Both the position numbers and the translations under genes were made by a program. A stretch of 64,000 bases of DNA from Tetmemena sp. SeJ-2015 (lineage: Eukaryota > Ciliophora > Spirotrichea > Sporadotrichida > Oxytrichidae), in assembly GCA_027382625.1 (NCBI GenBank), contig JAJKFJ010022509.1, forward strand, positions 62,001 through 126,000. The letters are read 5' to 3'. Positions within the stretch are counted from its first letter, which is position 1, and each line of letters begins with the position of its first letter. This document shows positions 36,917-46,404 of this stretch, piece by piece. Under the pieces are notes generated by a model. That model ran no database searches, was not told where the DNA came from, and saw only the letters and a list, made by a program, of their open reading frames with translations.

Positions 36917-37828
36917 TTAACCCCAGAGAGACTGCGGGTATTCCCCTGCGTCAATCAGCGCGCGGATGCTCGCCACGACTTCCGCCTTGTCTTCAGGATA
37001 GGTGACACCGAACCACTTGCCGGTGGTTTCGAGGACACGCACATCGGCTTTACCTGCGGCGATGAGGGCATCGACTTGGGCGGGCACGTAGCACTCGGAT
37101 TTGAGCTCGGTGCCGCGCTCGGCGAGGAAGGCGGCGAAGGCAGTGCGCAGGTGCGCGAAGATGTCCGGGGTGAAACCGAAGAAGTTCATGGACACGACCT
37201 CGTCGCCGGTGAGCGGGACGTAAGCGCCCTCCACCTCGCGGTTTTCCGCACCGGTGTCGCATTTGAAAATCTTGGTCATCTCCAGCACCGTGCTCAGCAT
37301 GCCGCTGGCATCGCAGGTGCAGACGCCACGGGATACGCTGCCGTGCTCGGAGAGCGTGTTCTTCAGGTAGAAGCCCACCATGGACCAGTGGCTTTTACCG
37401 TCCTGCGGACGTGGCTGGATCAGATCTGCGGCGATCTTTTGGAAGGCATCCTGGCCGTAGAAGTCGTCGGCATTGATCATGAGGAAGGGTTCATTCACCA
37501 CCTTCTCGGCAGCGAGCAGCGCGTGCGCGGTGCCCCAGGGCTTGGTGCGGCCTTCCGGCACGGTGAACCCGGCAGGGAGATCGTGCAGATCCTGAAACGC
37601 GTAGTCCACGGCGATGCGGCCAGCATACTTGGAGCCAATCTGCGTGCGGAAGAGTTCTTCAAAGTCACGGCGTATGACGAACACCACCTTGCCGAAGCCG
37701 GCGCGGATCGCATCAAAGACGGAGTAATCCAGCACCACCTCGCCCGCAGGTCCCATCGCATCGAGTTGTTTGAGGCCGCCGTAACGGCTGCCCATGCCGG
37801 CAGCGAGGATGAGGAGAGTGGGTTTCAC
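36917..37828 (-). CDS. Nucleotidyltransferase family protein
   Basis: The 303-aa protein has the N-terminal nucleotidyltransferase signature LILAAGMGSRYGGLKQLDAM. The metal-binding segment FLMINADDFYG lies near residue 116. This fold joins a nucleoside triphosphate to a sugar phosphate or similar substrate. The exact sugar cannot be told. It is close to waaA, which hints at envelope sugars, but the strand is opposite. Confidence 0.82.
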   Translation of the reverse strand: MKPTLLILAAGMGSRYGGLKQLDAMGPAGEVVLDYSVFDAIRAGFGKVVFVIRRDFEELFRTQIGSKYAGRIAVDYAFQDLHDLPAGFTVPEGRTKPWGTAHALLAAEKVVNEPFLMINADDFYGQDAFQKIAADLIQPRPQDGKSHWSMVGFYLKNTLSEHGSVSRGVCTCDASGMLSTVLEMTKIFKCDTGAENREVEGAYVPLTGDEVVSMNFFGFTPDIFAHLRTAFAAFLAERGTELKSECYVPAQVDALIAAGKADVRVLETTGKWFGVTYPEDKAEVVASIRALIDAGEYPQSLWG

Positions 37829-38010
37829 GTGGGAATGGATTGAGGAAGTGAGGGAAATAAAAGGGATGTACCTTTTCGCCGGGTAAGGGTCTGGTCAAGC
37901 AGTTCGAAGTTCGAGGCTCCCCTCTTAACGGGGCAAGTGGCCAAAACCCGCACCGAACCTGACAATAGAGAGCTTGTGCTCCTTCGCCGTTTCGGCTTAC
38001 ATCCACGTAC

Positions 38011-38715
38011 ATGCTTCAAGACATCACGAAACTCATTCAGCTTCAGGAACGTGACCAGCGCATTCGTGCCCTGCAGAAAGACCTCAAGGACATCCCCACG
38101 ATGCAAACCCGGGCCAAAATGCAGCTCGCGGGAGACCAGGCCGCCGTGGATGCCGCGAATCTGGCCATGAAGGAAGTCGAGGTGAAGATCAAAAACATTC
38201 AGCTCGATGTTCAGACGCGCCAGACCTCCATCAAGCGTCTGCATGACCAGCAGTTTGAGACGCGCAAGAACGACGAATTCGCCGCCCTCGGCCATGAGAT
38301 CAAACGCTACGAGGCCGATGTGACCAAGCTGGAAGACGGCGAACTGGAGCAGATGGAAGCTCTAGAAACAGCCAAGGCGAAGCTGAAGGAAGCGCAGGCC
38401 AAGCTGGCCGCCACCCAGGTCCGCGTGAACGAGGAACTCAAAAATCTGGAAGAACGCGGTGTGGGCGTGAAAAAGCGCCTGGAAGATCTTAACACCGAAC
38501 GCGCCAAGCTGGCAGAGCCGATTGATCCTGATGCCCTTGATCTCTACAACCGCATCTTCATCAAGAAAGGTGACGCCGCCATCGTGCCGATGGAAAACGC
38601 CATGTGCGGCGGCTGCCACATGAAGGTGGTGGTGGGCGTCATCCAGTCGCTGAAGCAGTCGGAGAGTCTCACTCAGTGCGAAGCCTGCGGTCGAATTTTG
38701 TATCTGGTGGAGTAG
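38011..38715 (+). CDS. Coiled-coil C4 zinc-ribbon protein (DUF164 / CdsZ type)
   Basis: The 234-aa protein is a long alpha-helical hairpin (residues 1-185, heptad-rich with many Lys/Glu) followed by a C4 zinc ribbon (CGGC near residue 208, CEAC near 227). This matches the DUF164 family, whose chlamydial member CdsZ is linked to type III secretion. There are no type III genes in this window, so a more general role is likely. It is divergent from the nucleotidyltransferase gene. Confidence 0.85.
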   Translation: MLQDITKLIQLQERDQRIRALQKDLKDIPTMQTRAKMQLAGDQAAVDAANLAMKEVEVKIKNIQLDVQTRQTSIKRLHDQQFETRKNDEFAALGHEIKRYEADVTKLEDGELEQMEALETAKAKLKEAQAKLAATQVRVNEELKNLEERGVGVKKRLEDLNTERAKLAEPIDPDALDLYNRIFIKKGDAAIVPMENAMCGGCHMKVVVGVIQSLKQSESLTQCEACGRILYLVE

Positions 38716-38912
38716 ACTGAAACGAGCAGGCTTTTCGATCTCGCCAGCGCTGTCCCTCTGCGACGCGTTCACTGCGAGGCTGTGCAACGGCGTTAGTCGA
38801 AGGCGGATGGCTCAGCCACTCGCATCGGAGCGCCATGATCGAGGACGATTCATCGATTTCGCCACCTCTTGACTCCTTGACCGCATGACCATTGAAAGGT
38901 CTTTTCCTTTCC

Positions 38913-40361
38913 ATGACCTTCACCCTCGAGTCCTTTCACTTCCACGTGCTGCCCATGCACACGCGGTTCCCGTTCAAGTACGGCATCGCCAGCATGAACG
39001 CACTGCCGCACCTCTTCGTGACGGCGAATCTGATCGTGGATGGAAAAGCCGTGAGCGGACTCGCCAGCGAAGGGCTGCCGCCGAAGTGGTTCACCAAGAA
39101 TCCGGACACGCCCTTTGAGCTCGATCTCGCGGAAATGATCGCGGTCATTCAAAATGCCTCACGCATCGCCCGGCTCGCCGCTGAAAAACCCACCGGCTTC
39201 TTCACCTGGTGGCAGAACCTTTACGCGGAACAGAGCAACTGGGCGAAGGTCAAAGAAGTTCCCTCCCTGCTCGCCAATCTGGGAGTGAGCTTGATCGAGC
39301 GCTCCGTGCTCGATGGCCTGTGCAAAGCCCTGGGCCAGCCCCTGCATGCCGTGCTTCGCTCTGACGTCCTCGGCATTGATCTCGGGGCCGTGCGCGAAGA
39401 ACTGCGCGGCATGCGCGTGGCCGATGTCATCGCACCTGCACCTCGGACACATGTGAACGCACGCCACACCGTCGGCCTCGGCGATCCGCTCTCCGCCGCC
39501 GATGGCACCCTGGACGACGGCCTGCCCTACACGCTGGAGGAAAACATCCGCGCCTATGGCCTGCGCTATTTCAAAATCAAAGTCTGTGGCAAATCCGAGA
39601 CCGACCTGCCACGTTTGCGTGAGATTACCCGCATCATCACCGCGAACTGCACCGCCGGCTTTCAAGCCACGCTCGATGGCAACGAGCAGTTTTATGATCT
39701 CGCCTCCTTCCGTGAATTTTACGCCACGCTCAGCGCCGATGCCGCTCTCGCACCGCTGTTCCAAAACCTGCTCCTCATCGAGCAGCCGCTGCATCGTTCG
39801 CAGGCCCTGAACGATGACGTGGCCGCGACCCTGCAATCATGGACCGAAGGCCCCGGCATGATCATTGACGAAAGCGACGGCTCCCTCTCCGATCTCCCGC
39901 GCTCGCTCGACCTCGGCTATCGCGGCACCAGCCACAAGAACTGCAAAGGCATCGTCAAAGGCCTCGCCAATGCCGCCCTGCTCAAGAAGCGCACCCCGGT
40001 CATTCGCGGCGGCCCCATCCTCAGCGGCGAAGACCTCGCCAACGTGGGCCCCGTGGCCCTGCTGCAGGATCTCAGCGTCATGGCCCTGCTCGGCGTCACC
40101 CACGTGGAGCGCAACGGCCACCACTACTTCCGCGGCCTCAGCATGCACTCCCCCGCCACCCAGGACGCCACTCTCACCACCCACGCCGGATTGTACCACC
40201 GCCACCCCCAGGGCTTCGCGACTTTGAACATCCAGAACGGCACCCTTGATCTCCAATCTGTGAACGCCTCCCCCTTCGGCTGCGGCATCACGCTGGACGT
40301 GTCTCAGTTCGAGCCGCTGAACGCCTGGATCAAGCGCGGCGGGATGATGGGGGATCTATAA
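38913..40361 (+). CDS. Enolase-superfamily enzyme (muconate cycloisomerase / mandelate racemase-like)
   Basis: The 482-aa protein has the capping domain and barrel of the enolase superfamily. Candidate catalytic residues are the KxK pair in YFKIKVCGK, the metal-binding aspartate in LDGNEQF, the glutamate in LLIEQPL, and the acidic pair in IIDESDGSL. A lysine block SHKNCKG follows. It is longer than typical members (about 370-400 aa). The substrate cannot be predicted from sequence. I chose the ATG at 38913 (MTFTLESFHFHV), which starts the first strand. Confidence 0.8.
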   Translation: MTFTLESFHFHVLPMHTRFPFKYGIASMNALPHLFVTANLIVDGKAVSGLASEGLPPKWFTKNPDTPFELDLAEMIAVIQNASRIARLAAEKPTGFFTWWQNLYAEQSNWAKVKEVPSLLANLGVSLIERSVLDGLCKALGQPLHAVLRSDVLGIDLGAVREELRGMRVADVIAPAPRTHVNARHTVGLGDPLSAADGTLDDGLPYTLEENIRAYGLRYFKIKVCGKSETDLPRLREITRIITANCTAGFQATLDGNEQFYDLASFREFYATLSADAALAPLFQNLLLIEQPLHRSQALNDDVAATLQSWTEGPGMIIDESDGSLSDLPRSLDLGYRGTSHKNCKGIVKGLANAALLKKRTPVIRGGPILSGEDLANVGPVALLQDLSVMALLGVTHVERNGHHYFRGLSMHSPATQDATLTTHAGLYHRHPQGFATLNIQNGTLDLQSVNASPFGCGITLDVSQFEPLNAWIKRGGMMGDL

Positions 40362-40454
40362 AGAGGGACGACAGAGCCGCCGCCCCCCACGGAACTTACT
40401 TTGCTCTTCAGACCCGTTTCCACAAACGGGGCCGGGGCTCGTAACGTGAGGCGC

Positions 40455-43274
40455 CTACCAAGCGACGCGAAAACCTGCGAGAACACTTTGAATATCGTAG
40501 CTGCTGTTGAGGTTGGCCTGATAGGCAAAATACAAAGCATATTGGCTCCAAGCAAAGTTCACTGACGCAGTCAGCAAGGCGGTGTCGCGGCCGATGCGAG
40601 GTCCGGCAACGGTGAAGTCATTACCGGAGCCGTTGGCAAACCGCGACACGATGGAACGATTGCTGTTGAGCATCTCATGCTGCCACTGTGCGCTCAGCAA
40701 AGGAGTGACCGTGACTATGCCCATAGGCAGGGAGTAGGCAGCCCGGAGGCCGACGCGCGACCTCAATGAACTTGCGTTCTGCCCTTCAATGTGGAGGGGC
40801 AGGAGACTGCCAGTCTCGTCATAATCATTGATGCTGATCAAAGTGTAAAGCAACGAGGCTATCGGAGTGACCGTGAGCGCCCCCATGCTGCGATTGTAGC
40901 CAAAGGTGATGGCGGCGTCGAGTTCGCGGCCGCTGGTGCTGCCTTCGGCAACACCGTTCAGCGCAGCGCGTCTTGTGTCATAGCTGTTGTAGCCGCCGCC
41001 GAAGAGCCCCTGCGCGTAGAACCCACCCGTGTGATAGATGCCGTACAAAGCAGCGCGTCCGCTGTCCACGGCGACTCTGCCACCATCAGCCAGATCGGCG
41101 ATTGAGCGGTTGAAACCAAAGCTAAGGCCAGCCGTGAAGTGACGGGTCCATCGATAATCAACGCCCGACAGGACTCCGCCGTTTTTAATGTCATACCCAC
41201 TCGCATTTGAGTCTCCTCTCACCGCTGAAAAATCCCCTGTTGCCGTGACGAAAGAGCCGTAGCGGTTGTCTCTGTCGTCCGCCAGTTGTCCCACCATTGC
41301 GGTTTGAGCAGTGTAACGAATGTCATTGAAGCGCTGTTCAAGGCTGAGCACCTGGCTGTCCATGAGGGCAAACCCGATCGAATAAACCGCCGTGAGTTCT
41401 TCTGGCGCGATCAGGTCAAGCTGGTGCGGAACGCTGCCGATCGGCAGCCCGTTGAGGTAGCCGAGCGCCGCAGCTTGTGCCGGAGAATTCAAAGAACTGT
41501 CCATTGCTGCAGCGGTGGCCGTCTGGTTCGGCGTGAGCTCGAACAGGCTCAACGCATTGCCAAAAGTGTTCTGAGTGGCGTCCAGAAAGACGTCCGTCGC
41601 GGTGTAACGCACACTGAGATACAAAAGACTGCCGGGCGCCTGCGCATAGGGATTGATGACCGTGTCAAACGTTCCGCTCAAGCCGGCAGAGTTGAGAATA
41701 TTCAAACTGTCGCCCGCTGTGACGGTGTAACCGCTGTTTACGATTTGCAGTGTTCCGGCGATGCTGGCCGTTCCGGGGGCACCGCCCACAACGAGTTGAT
41801 CAAAACTGACATTCGAGGCGAGTTCTGTGAGGAGTATGCCGGTGGCTGACTGGGTGTAATCGCCAATGATGGTGAGTGTGCCAGGAGAATTGCCGGGGCT
41901 GACGGTTCCGTTGTTGAGCACCGCGCCAAAGATCATGCCGGCACCACCCAGCAGGGCCCCGGCATCAACGGTGGTGTCGCTGAAAATGAAGTTGTTCACG
42001 ATCAGGCTGCCGACTTGCACGCTGGTGTTGCCCGAATAGGTGTCGAAGCCGCTCAGCGTCAAGACACCCATGCCAAGCTTGGTCAGTCCACCGGTGTTTG
42101 AACTATCCATGGCATTCGCAAACGAAATGTCCTGACCGTTGGTGTCCAGTTTGATGTCGCTTGTGCTGTTCACGATTTTATCTGAATAATCAACCGTGTT
42201 GCTGGCGCTGAATTGCACGGTGCCGCCTTCAAAAGTAAGCTTGCTCGTACCCAAGGCTCCAGAACTTCCCAAAGCAAGAATGCCCGCCTGGAATCTTGTG
42301 ACTCCGGTGTAGGTATTGGAACCAGTGAGTGTCAATTTGCCAGCTCCGGTCTTGATGAATGAGCCGCCGACGCCGCCGAAAAGCCCCCCGTCCTTGATGA
42401 CTCCTGAGAAGGTTGTTGCGACACCGTTGCTGCCAACAGCCAGGCTTCGGGCTCCGAGGAAAACATTTCCAGTTCCTTCGAGTGAACCCACTGAGACCGC
42501 CACAACGCTGTGCCCGCTGATATCCAGGAAACCGTTGTCAAAGACTTGAACGACCGCGGTGCCACCCGTGGAGCTTTGAGTGAACAGGATCATGCCACCT
42601 CCACCGCCACTCGTGCCACCATTGGCAATCAGGGTCGCACTTCCTGCGCTTGCGGTGTCAAAAAAGTCTGTGAACCCCCCAAAGGTGCTGGCACCCGTTC
42701 CGCCGTTGTTGGTAAAGGTGCCGCTGCCTGCACTCGAAGTGTTGAAGAACTCGGTGTAACCGGTGAATCCGAAACTGACGGCCGACCCCTGGTTGGTGAA
42801 AGCGGTGTCAGTTCCTGCTGATGCGCCATTCGTAAACAAAAGAGCACCGAACGAACCACTGCCGTCCACCTTTGACACGAAGCTCTGCGTCACCCCTGAA
42901 TTGTTCGTGATGCCCAGGCCACTGAAAGTTAATCCCAGCCCAGGCTCGATGGTTGTTTTGAAGGCACTCGCTCCTGCATCAAACACCAGGCTGTTGACCT
43001 CTGTATTTGCCGACAGGGACAGTTGAGTGATGGAAGAGAGACCAAAGGTCGCTGTGTCTATGCTGGCATTGGGGACTGTAGCAGGCGACCAATTTCCCGC
43101 TGTGTTCCAATCACCGGTGCCAGGGTTTGCCAGCCACGCCGCACTGCCAGCCATGGACGGACTTTGGGAAACAATCAGCAGGAATATCGAGGTGACGCGC
43201 CACGCGAAGCTCTTCGAAAATCGTTGTGCGCATTTCTGCGATGGCTTTATTCTGGAGGTGCTCGATGTCTTCAT
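40455..43274 (-). CDS. Autotransporter with beta-helix passenger and C-terminal barrel
   Basis: The 939-aa protein has an extended signal peptide (basic stretch, then VTSIFLLIVSQSPSMA to about residue 43). A Gly/Ser/Thr-rich passenger contains repeated strands such as GSGTFTNNGGTGASTFGGFT. Two passenger-associated repeats follow (KLTLTGSNTYTGVTRFQAG and GVLTLSGFDTYSGNTSVQVG). A C-terminal outer-membrane barrel begins near residue 655 and ends with aromatic W (LAGFRVAW), as type Va autotransporters do. Base composition is visibly less GC-rich than the flanking genes, which may mean recent acquisition or relaxed composition. Function of the passenger is unknown. Confidence 0.88.
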   Translation of the reverse strand: MKTSSTSRIKPSQKCAQRFSKSFAWRVTSIFLLIVSQSPSMAGSAAWLANPGTGDWNTAGNWSPATVPNASIDTATFGLSSITQLSLSANTEVNSLVFDAGASAFKTTIEPGLGLTFSGLGITNNSGVTQSFVSKVDGSGSFGALLFTNGASAGTDTAFTNQGSAVSFGFTGYTEFFNTSSAGSGTFTNNGGTGASTFGGFTDFFDTASAGSATLIANGGTSGGGGGMILFTQSSTGGTAVVQVFDNGFLDISGHSVVAVSVGSLEGTGNVFLGARSLAVGSNGVATTFSGVIKDGGLFGGVGGSFIKTGAGKLTLTGSNTYTGVTRFQAGILALGSSGALGTSKLTFEGGTVQFSASNTVDYSDKIVNSTSDIKLDTNGQDISFANAMDSSNTGGLTKLGMGVLTLSGFDTYSGNTSVQVGSLIVNNFIFSDTTVDAGALLGGAGMIFGAVLNNGTVSPGNSPGTLTIIGDYTQSATGILLTELASNVSFDQLVVGGAPGTASIAGTLQIVNSGYTVTAGDSLNILNSAGLSGTFDTVINPYAQAPGSLLYLSVRYTATDVFLDATQNTFGNALSLFELTPNQTATAAAMDSSLNSPAQAAALGYLNGLPIGSVPHQLDLIAPEELTAVYSIGFALMDSQVLSLEQRFNDIRYTAQTAMVGQLADDRDNRYGSFVTATGDFSAVRGDSNASGYDIKNGGVLSGVDYRWTRHFTAGLSFGFNRSIADLADGGRVAVDSGRAALYGIYHTGGFYAQGLFGGGYNSYDTRRAALNGVAEGSTSGRELDAAITFGYNRSMGALTVTPIASLLYTLISINDYDETGSLLPLHIEGQNASSLRSRVGLRAAYSLPMGIVTVTPLLSAQWQHEMLNSNRSIVSRFANGSGNDFTVAGPRIGRDTALLTASVNFAWSQYALYFAYQANLNSSYDIQSVLAGFRVAW

Positions 43275-43584
43275 CTGGAGTGCATTGGGTTGGCTTGTTT
43301 GTCATTGTTTCCTCGACCACCCCTCATTTGGATGCGACGATGCCTGGCTCTGGTGGCTACCCGTACGAAAACAGCACTTCAAACAAAGCGCTTCAGGTGA
43401 CCCCGCTTGGCGTCCATCGTAAATAATTCATTGCCAGCGCCTTAACAAGATAAACATTGCACCAATGGGCAATTATTTTTAATGTAGGAGCTTATAAAGC
43501 TATTCACCGCATACTTTCGCCAAGAATTTAGATCGCTTACTCGATTCAAATCATTGAACGACTGAATCAGGCGAAATTGGATGC
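43275..43584. other. AT-rich intergenic stretch upstream of the autotransporter
   Basis: These 310 nt contain no gene I can support. They are much richer in A and T than the rest of the window, as expected for a promoter region of the autotransporter, but no clear -35/-10 pair with normal spacing was found. Confidence 0.45.
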
Positions 43585-44457
43585 CTAGTCTGCGGCGGCG
43601 GCCTCGGAATCCGTTGGCAACTTGCTTAGCGCCGTAGCGAAGACGAACCGGTGAATCCCCGCCAGATCTGCCGCCGTGCTGGCATTTAAATAGCCGAGCT
43701 CTGTGCAACGCGTCGCTACCGGCGCCCCCTGATCATGCCCCACTTCAAGTGCGATAAGCGCCCCTGAGTTGAGATGCGGCAGCGCATCATTTAGAAAGCG
43801 CTCCACGATACGCAGGCCGTCAGGTCCGCCATCAAGGGCAAGAACAGGGTCGCGTTTAACCTCAACGCTGAGTGTCGGGATCTCGGCGCTGGGGATGTAG
43901 GGAAGATTGGCGACGATGACGTCGAAACTTCCGCTGATCTTTTCGAATAGGTCGCTGCGCAAGAGTTTGACATTGGCACTCAGACGCGAGGCATTGAGAC
44001 GAGCGAGGTCGAGGGCGTCTTCGCTGATGTCGGCCAGGATGACTTCGCTGAGCGGCCAGGCTTTGGACAAGCTGAGCCCGATGCAGCCGGAACCGGTGGC
44101 CATGTCGAGCACGCGTGCAGGTGCGGTGGCGCATTTTTTGAGCACGAGCTCCACGAGTGTTTCCGTTTCCGGACGCGGGATGAGGGCGCGGTGATCGCTC
44201 ACAAATTCATGGCCGCAGAATTCGACGGTACCGAGCAGATGCTGCAGCGGCTCCCCTTCCCCACGGCGGCGCAGCAGCTCGCGCAGCGTTACAAGATCCT
44301 CCTCCGGCACGGGCTCGCTGAAGCGCAGGTAAAGATCGAGCCGCCGACAACCCAGGACGTGGGCCAGCAGATGCTCCATGTTCAGCCGGGCTTCATCGAT
44401 CTTGCGTTTCTCCAGGTAGGCGGTGCCTGAGCTGACGATTTCGAGAATGAGCTTCAT
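43585..44457 (-). CDS. prmC: Peptide chain release factor N5-glutamine methyltransferase
   Basis: PrmC methylates the GGQ glutamine of release factors RF1 and RF2. The 290-aa protein has the helical N-terminal domain with EHLLAHVLGCRRLDLYL, the PRPETETLVELVL block, the SAM motif LDMATGSGCIGLSL, and the catalytic NLPY in IVANLPYIPSAE. The ATG at 44457 is used. It is the last gene of a probable five-gene operon beginning with the E1-alpha gene. Confidence 0.93.
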   Translation of the reverse strand: MKLILEIVSSGTAYLEKRKIDEARLNMEHLLAHVLGCRRLDLYLRFSEPVPEEDLVTLRELLRRRGEGEPLQHLLGTVEFCGHEFVSDHRALIPRPETETLVELVLKKCATAPARVLDMATGSGCIGLSLSKAWPLSEVILADISEDALDLARLNASRLSANVKLLRSDLFEKISGSFDVIVANLPYIPSAEIPTLSVEVKRDPVLALDGGPDGLRIVERFLNDALPHLNSGALIALEVGHDQGAPVATRCTELGYLNASTAADLAGIHRFVFATALSKLPTDSEAAAAD

Positions 44458-44518
44458 GGAGAGTAAAAAGGACGCATGATGAATGGCTGGAATCAAAGCC
44501 ATCCACCACGAACGCTCA

Positions 44519-45097
44519 CTAATCAGACGCAGCAGGCTGGATCAAGCCGGATTCCGTGATGATTTGATGGATGTGCTGATCGTGAAACTCGACGGTGATG
44601 TGATCCACAATCTGGACATCGAAGGCAACGGCGATGCGTTCGGCGCGGCAATGGGGATGAGCCAGCAGCCGGTCGTAGTAGCCGCCACCACGCCCAAGCC
44701 GTTTCCCATCATGGGTGAAGGCGAGACCAGGAACGAGGATGATGTCGAGCTCAGCGATGTCGATGTGTGGACATTGCGGATTCGGCTCCCAGACATTCAT
44801 CTGGCCACGGTGCAGATCCTCCATGGAGCACACCTGCCTCGGCTGAAGCGCCTGATGTTCGATTTGGAAGAAGCAGGTGAGGACTCCTTGTGCGTGCAAG
44901 GCAGGCAGAAGATGCGTCACGAGATCAGGCTCATTTTTCAATCCGCCAAAGAGGGCTACGGTGACACCGGCAGGCCAGGTGGCGGCGAGGTGCTTGAGGT
45001 GGGCTGCGATGTGCACACTCGCCTCACTGCGCGTGGCTTCATCCATGGCACGCAGTCGTTCCCGCATGGCCTGGCGCAGCGTGGGTTTGTCTTGCAT
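44519..45097 (-). CDS. 5-formyltetrahydrofolate cyclo-ligase
   Basis: The enzyme converts 5-formyl-THF to 5,10-methenyl-THF with ATP, returning a storage folate to the active pool. The 192-aa protein shows KPTLRQAMRERLRAMD at the start, IILVPGLAFTHDGKRLGRGG and then GYYDR, the family fingerprint. It is 38 nt after the E2 gene and 61 nt before prmC, all on the minus strand. Confidence 0.93.
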   Translation of the reverse strand: MQDKPTLRQAMRERLRAMDEATRSEASVHIAAHLKHLAATWPAGVTVALFGGLKNEPDLVTHLLPALHAQGVLTCFFQIEHQALQPRQVCSMEDLHRGQMNVWEPNPQCPHIDIAELDIILVPGLAFTHDGKRLGRGGGYYDRLLAHPHCRAERIAVAFDVQIVDHITVEFHDQHIHQIITESGLIQPAASD

Positions 45098-45135
45098 GCC
45101 TTCAATGTTGCGGACAGGAATGCCCGCGCTCCGTC

Positions 45136-46374
45136 TCAGAGCAGTTCGGGTTTCTGCAGCAGTTCGGCCACGCGCTTGAGCAGGCGGCCAGCGCCACCGC
45201 CATCGAGCACGCGGTGGTCAAAGCTCAGCGTCAGCTCGGCTTCGGTGACAGGGATGAACATGTTCACTTCCTCACTCCAGTGCGGCACTTTGCTGCCAGC
45301 ACCGAGGCCAAGGACGAGATTCTGCTCGGGCAACGGGATGGGTGTGGCCCACACGATGCCAAAGGTGCCAAAGTTGGTGACGGTGGCGATGCCGGGGCGC
45401 TTCACATCGTTTGGCAAACGGCGCGCACGGGCCTGCTCGACGAGCTTGTTGTAGGTTGGCACCAGTTTGACGAGAGGGGTCTTTTCCACTTCACGCAGGG
45501 TGGGCACCATGACGCCATCATCGACTTCCACGGCGAAGCCGATGTCGATGGCCAGCGGATGCACGATGCGATTGCCCACCAGACGTCCGGCAAAGGCGGT
45601 GTTTTCAGCCAGCGCCAAAGCGAGGGCGCGAATGACGTAGAGCGCGGGGCCGGGCTTGGGATCGGTCTTTTTGCGATGCGCGAGCATGGCATCCAGCATG
45701 ATCGGGCTGCCCACGGTGGCGAGCGGACGCGTCCAGCTGCGGCGCATGGAATCCGCCACGGCGATGCGCATCGGCGAGGCGGGCGTCATGCGGTGCTGCT
45801 CCAGCGCACGCAGGAAGGCCTCGAAATCTTCGACGGTCACACGGCCACCTGCCCCCGTGCCGGGCACACCGGCGAGGTCGGAAGCGTTCAGCCCAAGCTC
45901 CAGCATGCGGGCACGCATGCGTGGGGAAATGTAGCTCGCACCCGTGGCACCCGCAGGCACCGGCAGGCCGCCGACGACGGGCTCGACGGTGGGCTGGCGT
46001 GTGGAGATGACGTCGTTGTCGCTGATCTTGAAGTGCAGGTTTTCCACTTCTTCGGAGCCAGTTCGGGCAGCACTCGGGGCAGCACTCGCAGGCTTGGGCT
46101 CATCCACGAGACCAATCGACTGGGCATTTTCGTGGGTGATCTCAAAAGCAGCGAGCGTGGAACCGACGGCGTAGCTGGTCTGCGGGGTGGCCAAAATCTG
46201 CCCAATGGTACCGGCGCACGGAGCGGTGACGGCCATGGTGGCCTTGTTCGTCTCGACTTCAAAGAGATCACAGCCCGCCTCAACCACACGACCTGGCTCG
46301 ACCAAAATACGAATGATGGTGGCTTCGGCGATGGACTCGCCAAGCTGAGGCATCAAGATGGGAATGGTGCGCAT
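45136..46374 (-). CDS. 2-oxoacid dehydrogenase E2 component (acyltransferase)
   Basis: This is the dihydrolipoamide acyltransferase core of a pyruvate or related 2-oxoacid dehydrogenase complex, 412 aa. The lipoyl domain (residues 1-80) has the lipoylated lysine in EVETNKATMAV. A peripheral-subunit-binding domain follows near residues 150-190 (ISPRMRARMLELGL). The catalytic domain ends with DHRVLDGGGAGRLL, which carries the active-site His and Asp. Substrate (pyruvate, branched-chain or acetoin) is not settled by sequence alone. Confidence 0.93.
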   Translation of the reverse strand: MRTIPILMPQLGESIAEATIIRILVEPGRVVEAGCDLFEVETNKATMAVTAPCAGTIGQILATPQTSYAVGSTLAAFEITHENAQSIGLVDEPKPASAAPSAARTGSEEVENLHFKISDNDVISTRQPTVEPVVGGLPVPAGATGASYISPRMRARMLELGLNASDLAGVPGTGAGGRVTVEDFEAFLRALEQHRMTPASPMRIAVADSMRRSWTRPLATVGSPIMLDAMLAHRKKTDPKPGPALYVIRALALALAENTAFAGRLVGNRIVHPLAIDIGFAVEVDDGVMVPTLREVEKTPLVKLVPTYNKLVEQARARRLPNDVKRPGIATVTNFGTFGIVWATPIPLPEQNLVLGLGAGSKVPHWSEEVNMFIPVTEAELTLSFDHRVLDGGGAGRLLKRVAELLQKPELL

Positions 46375-46404
46375 GACGGAATGCTGAAAAACGGGGAGGC
46401 TGAT

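Noticed and set aside
40401..40425. CCCGTTT/AAACGGG hairpin as terminator of the enolase-like and autotransporter genes
   Set aside because: The stem is only 7 bp and has no T-tract on either strand; support is too weak to call.
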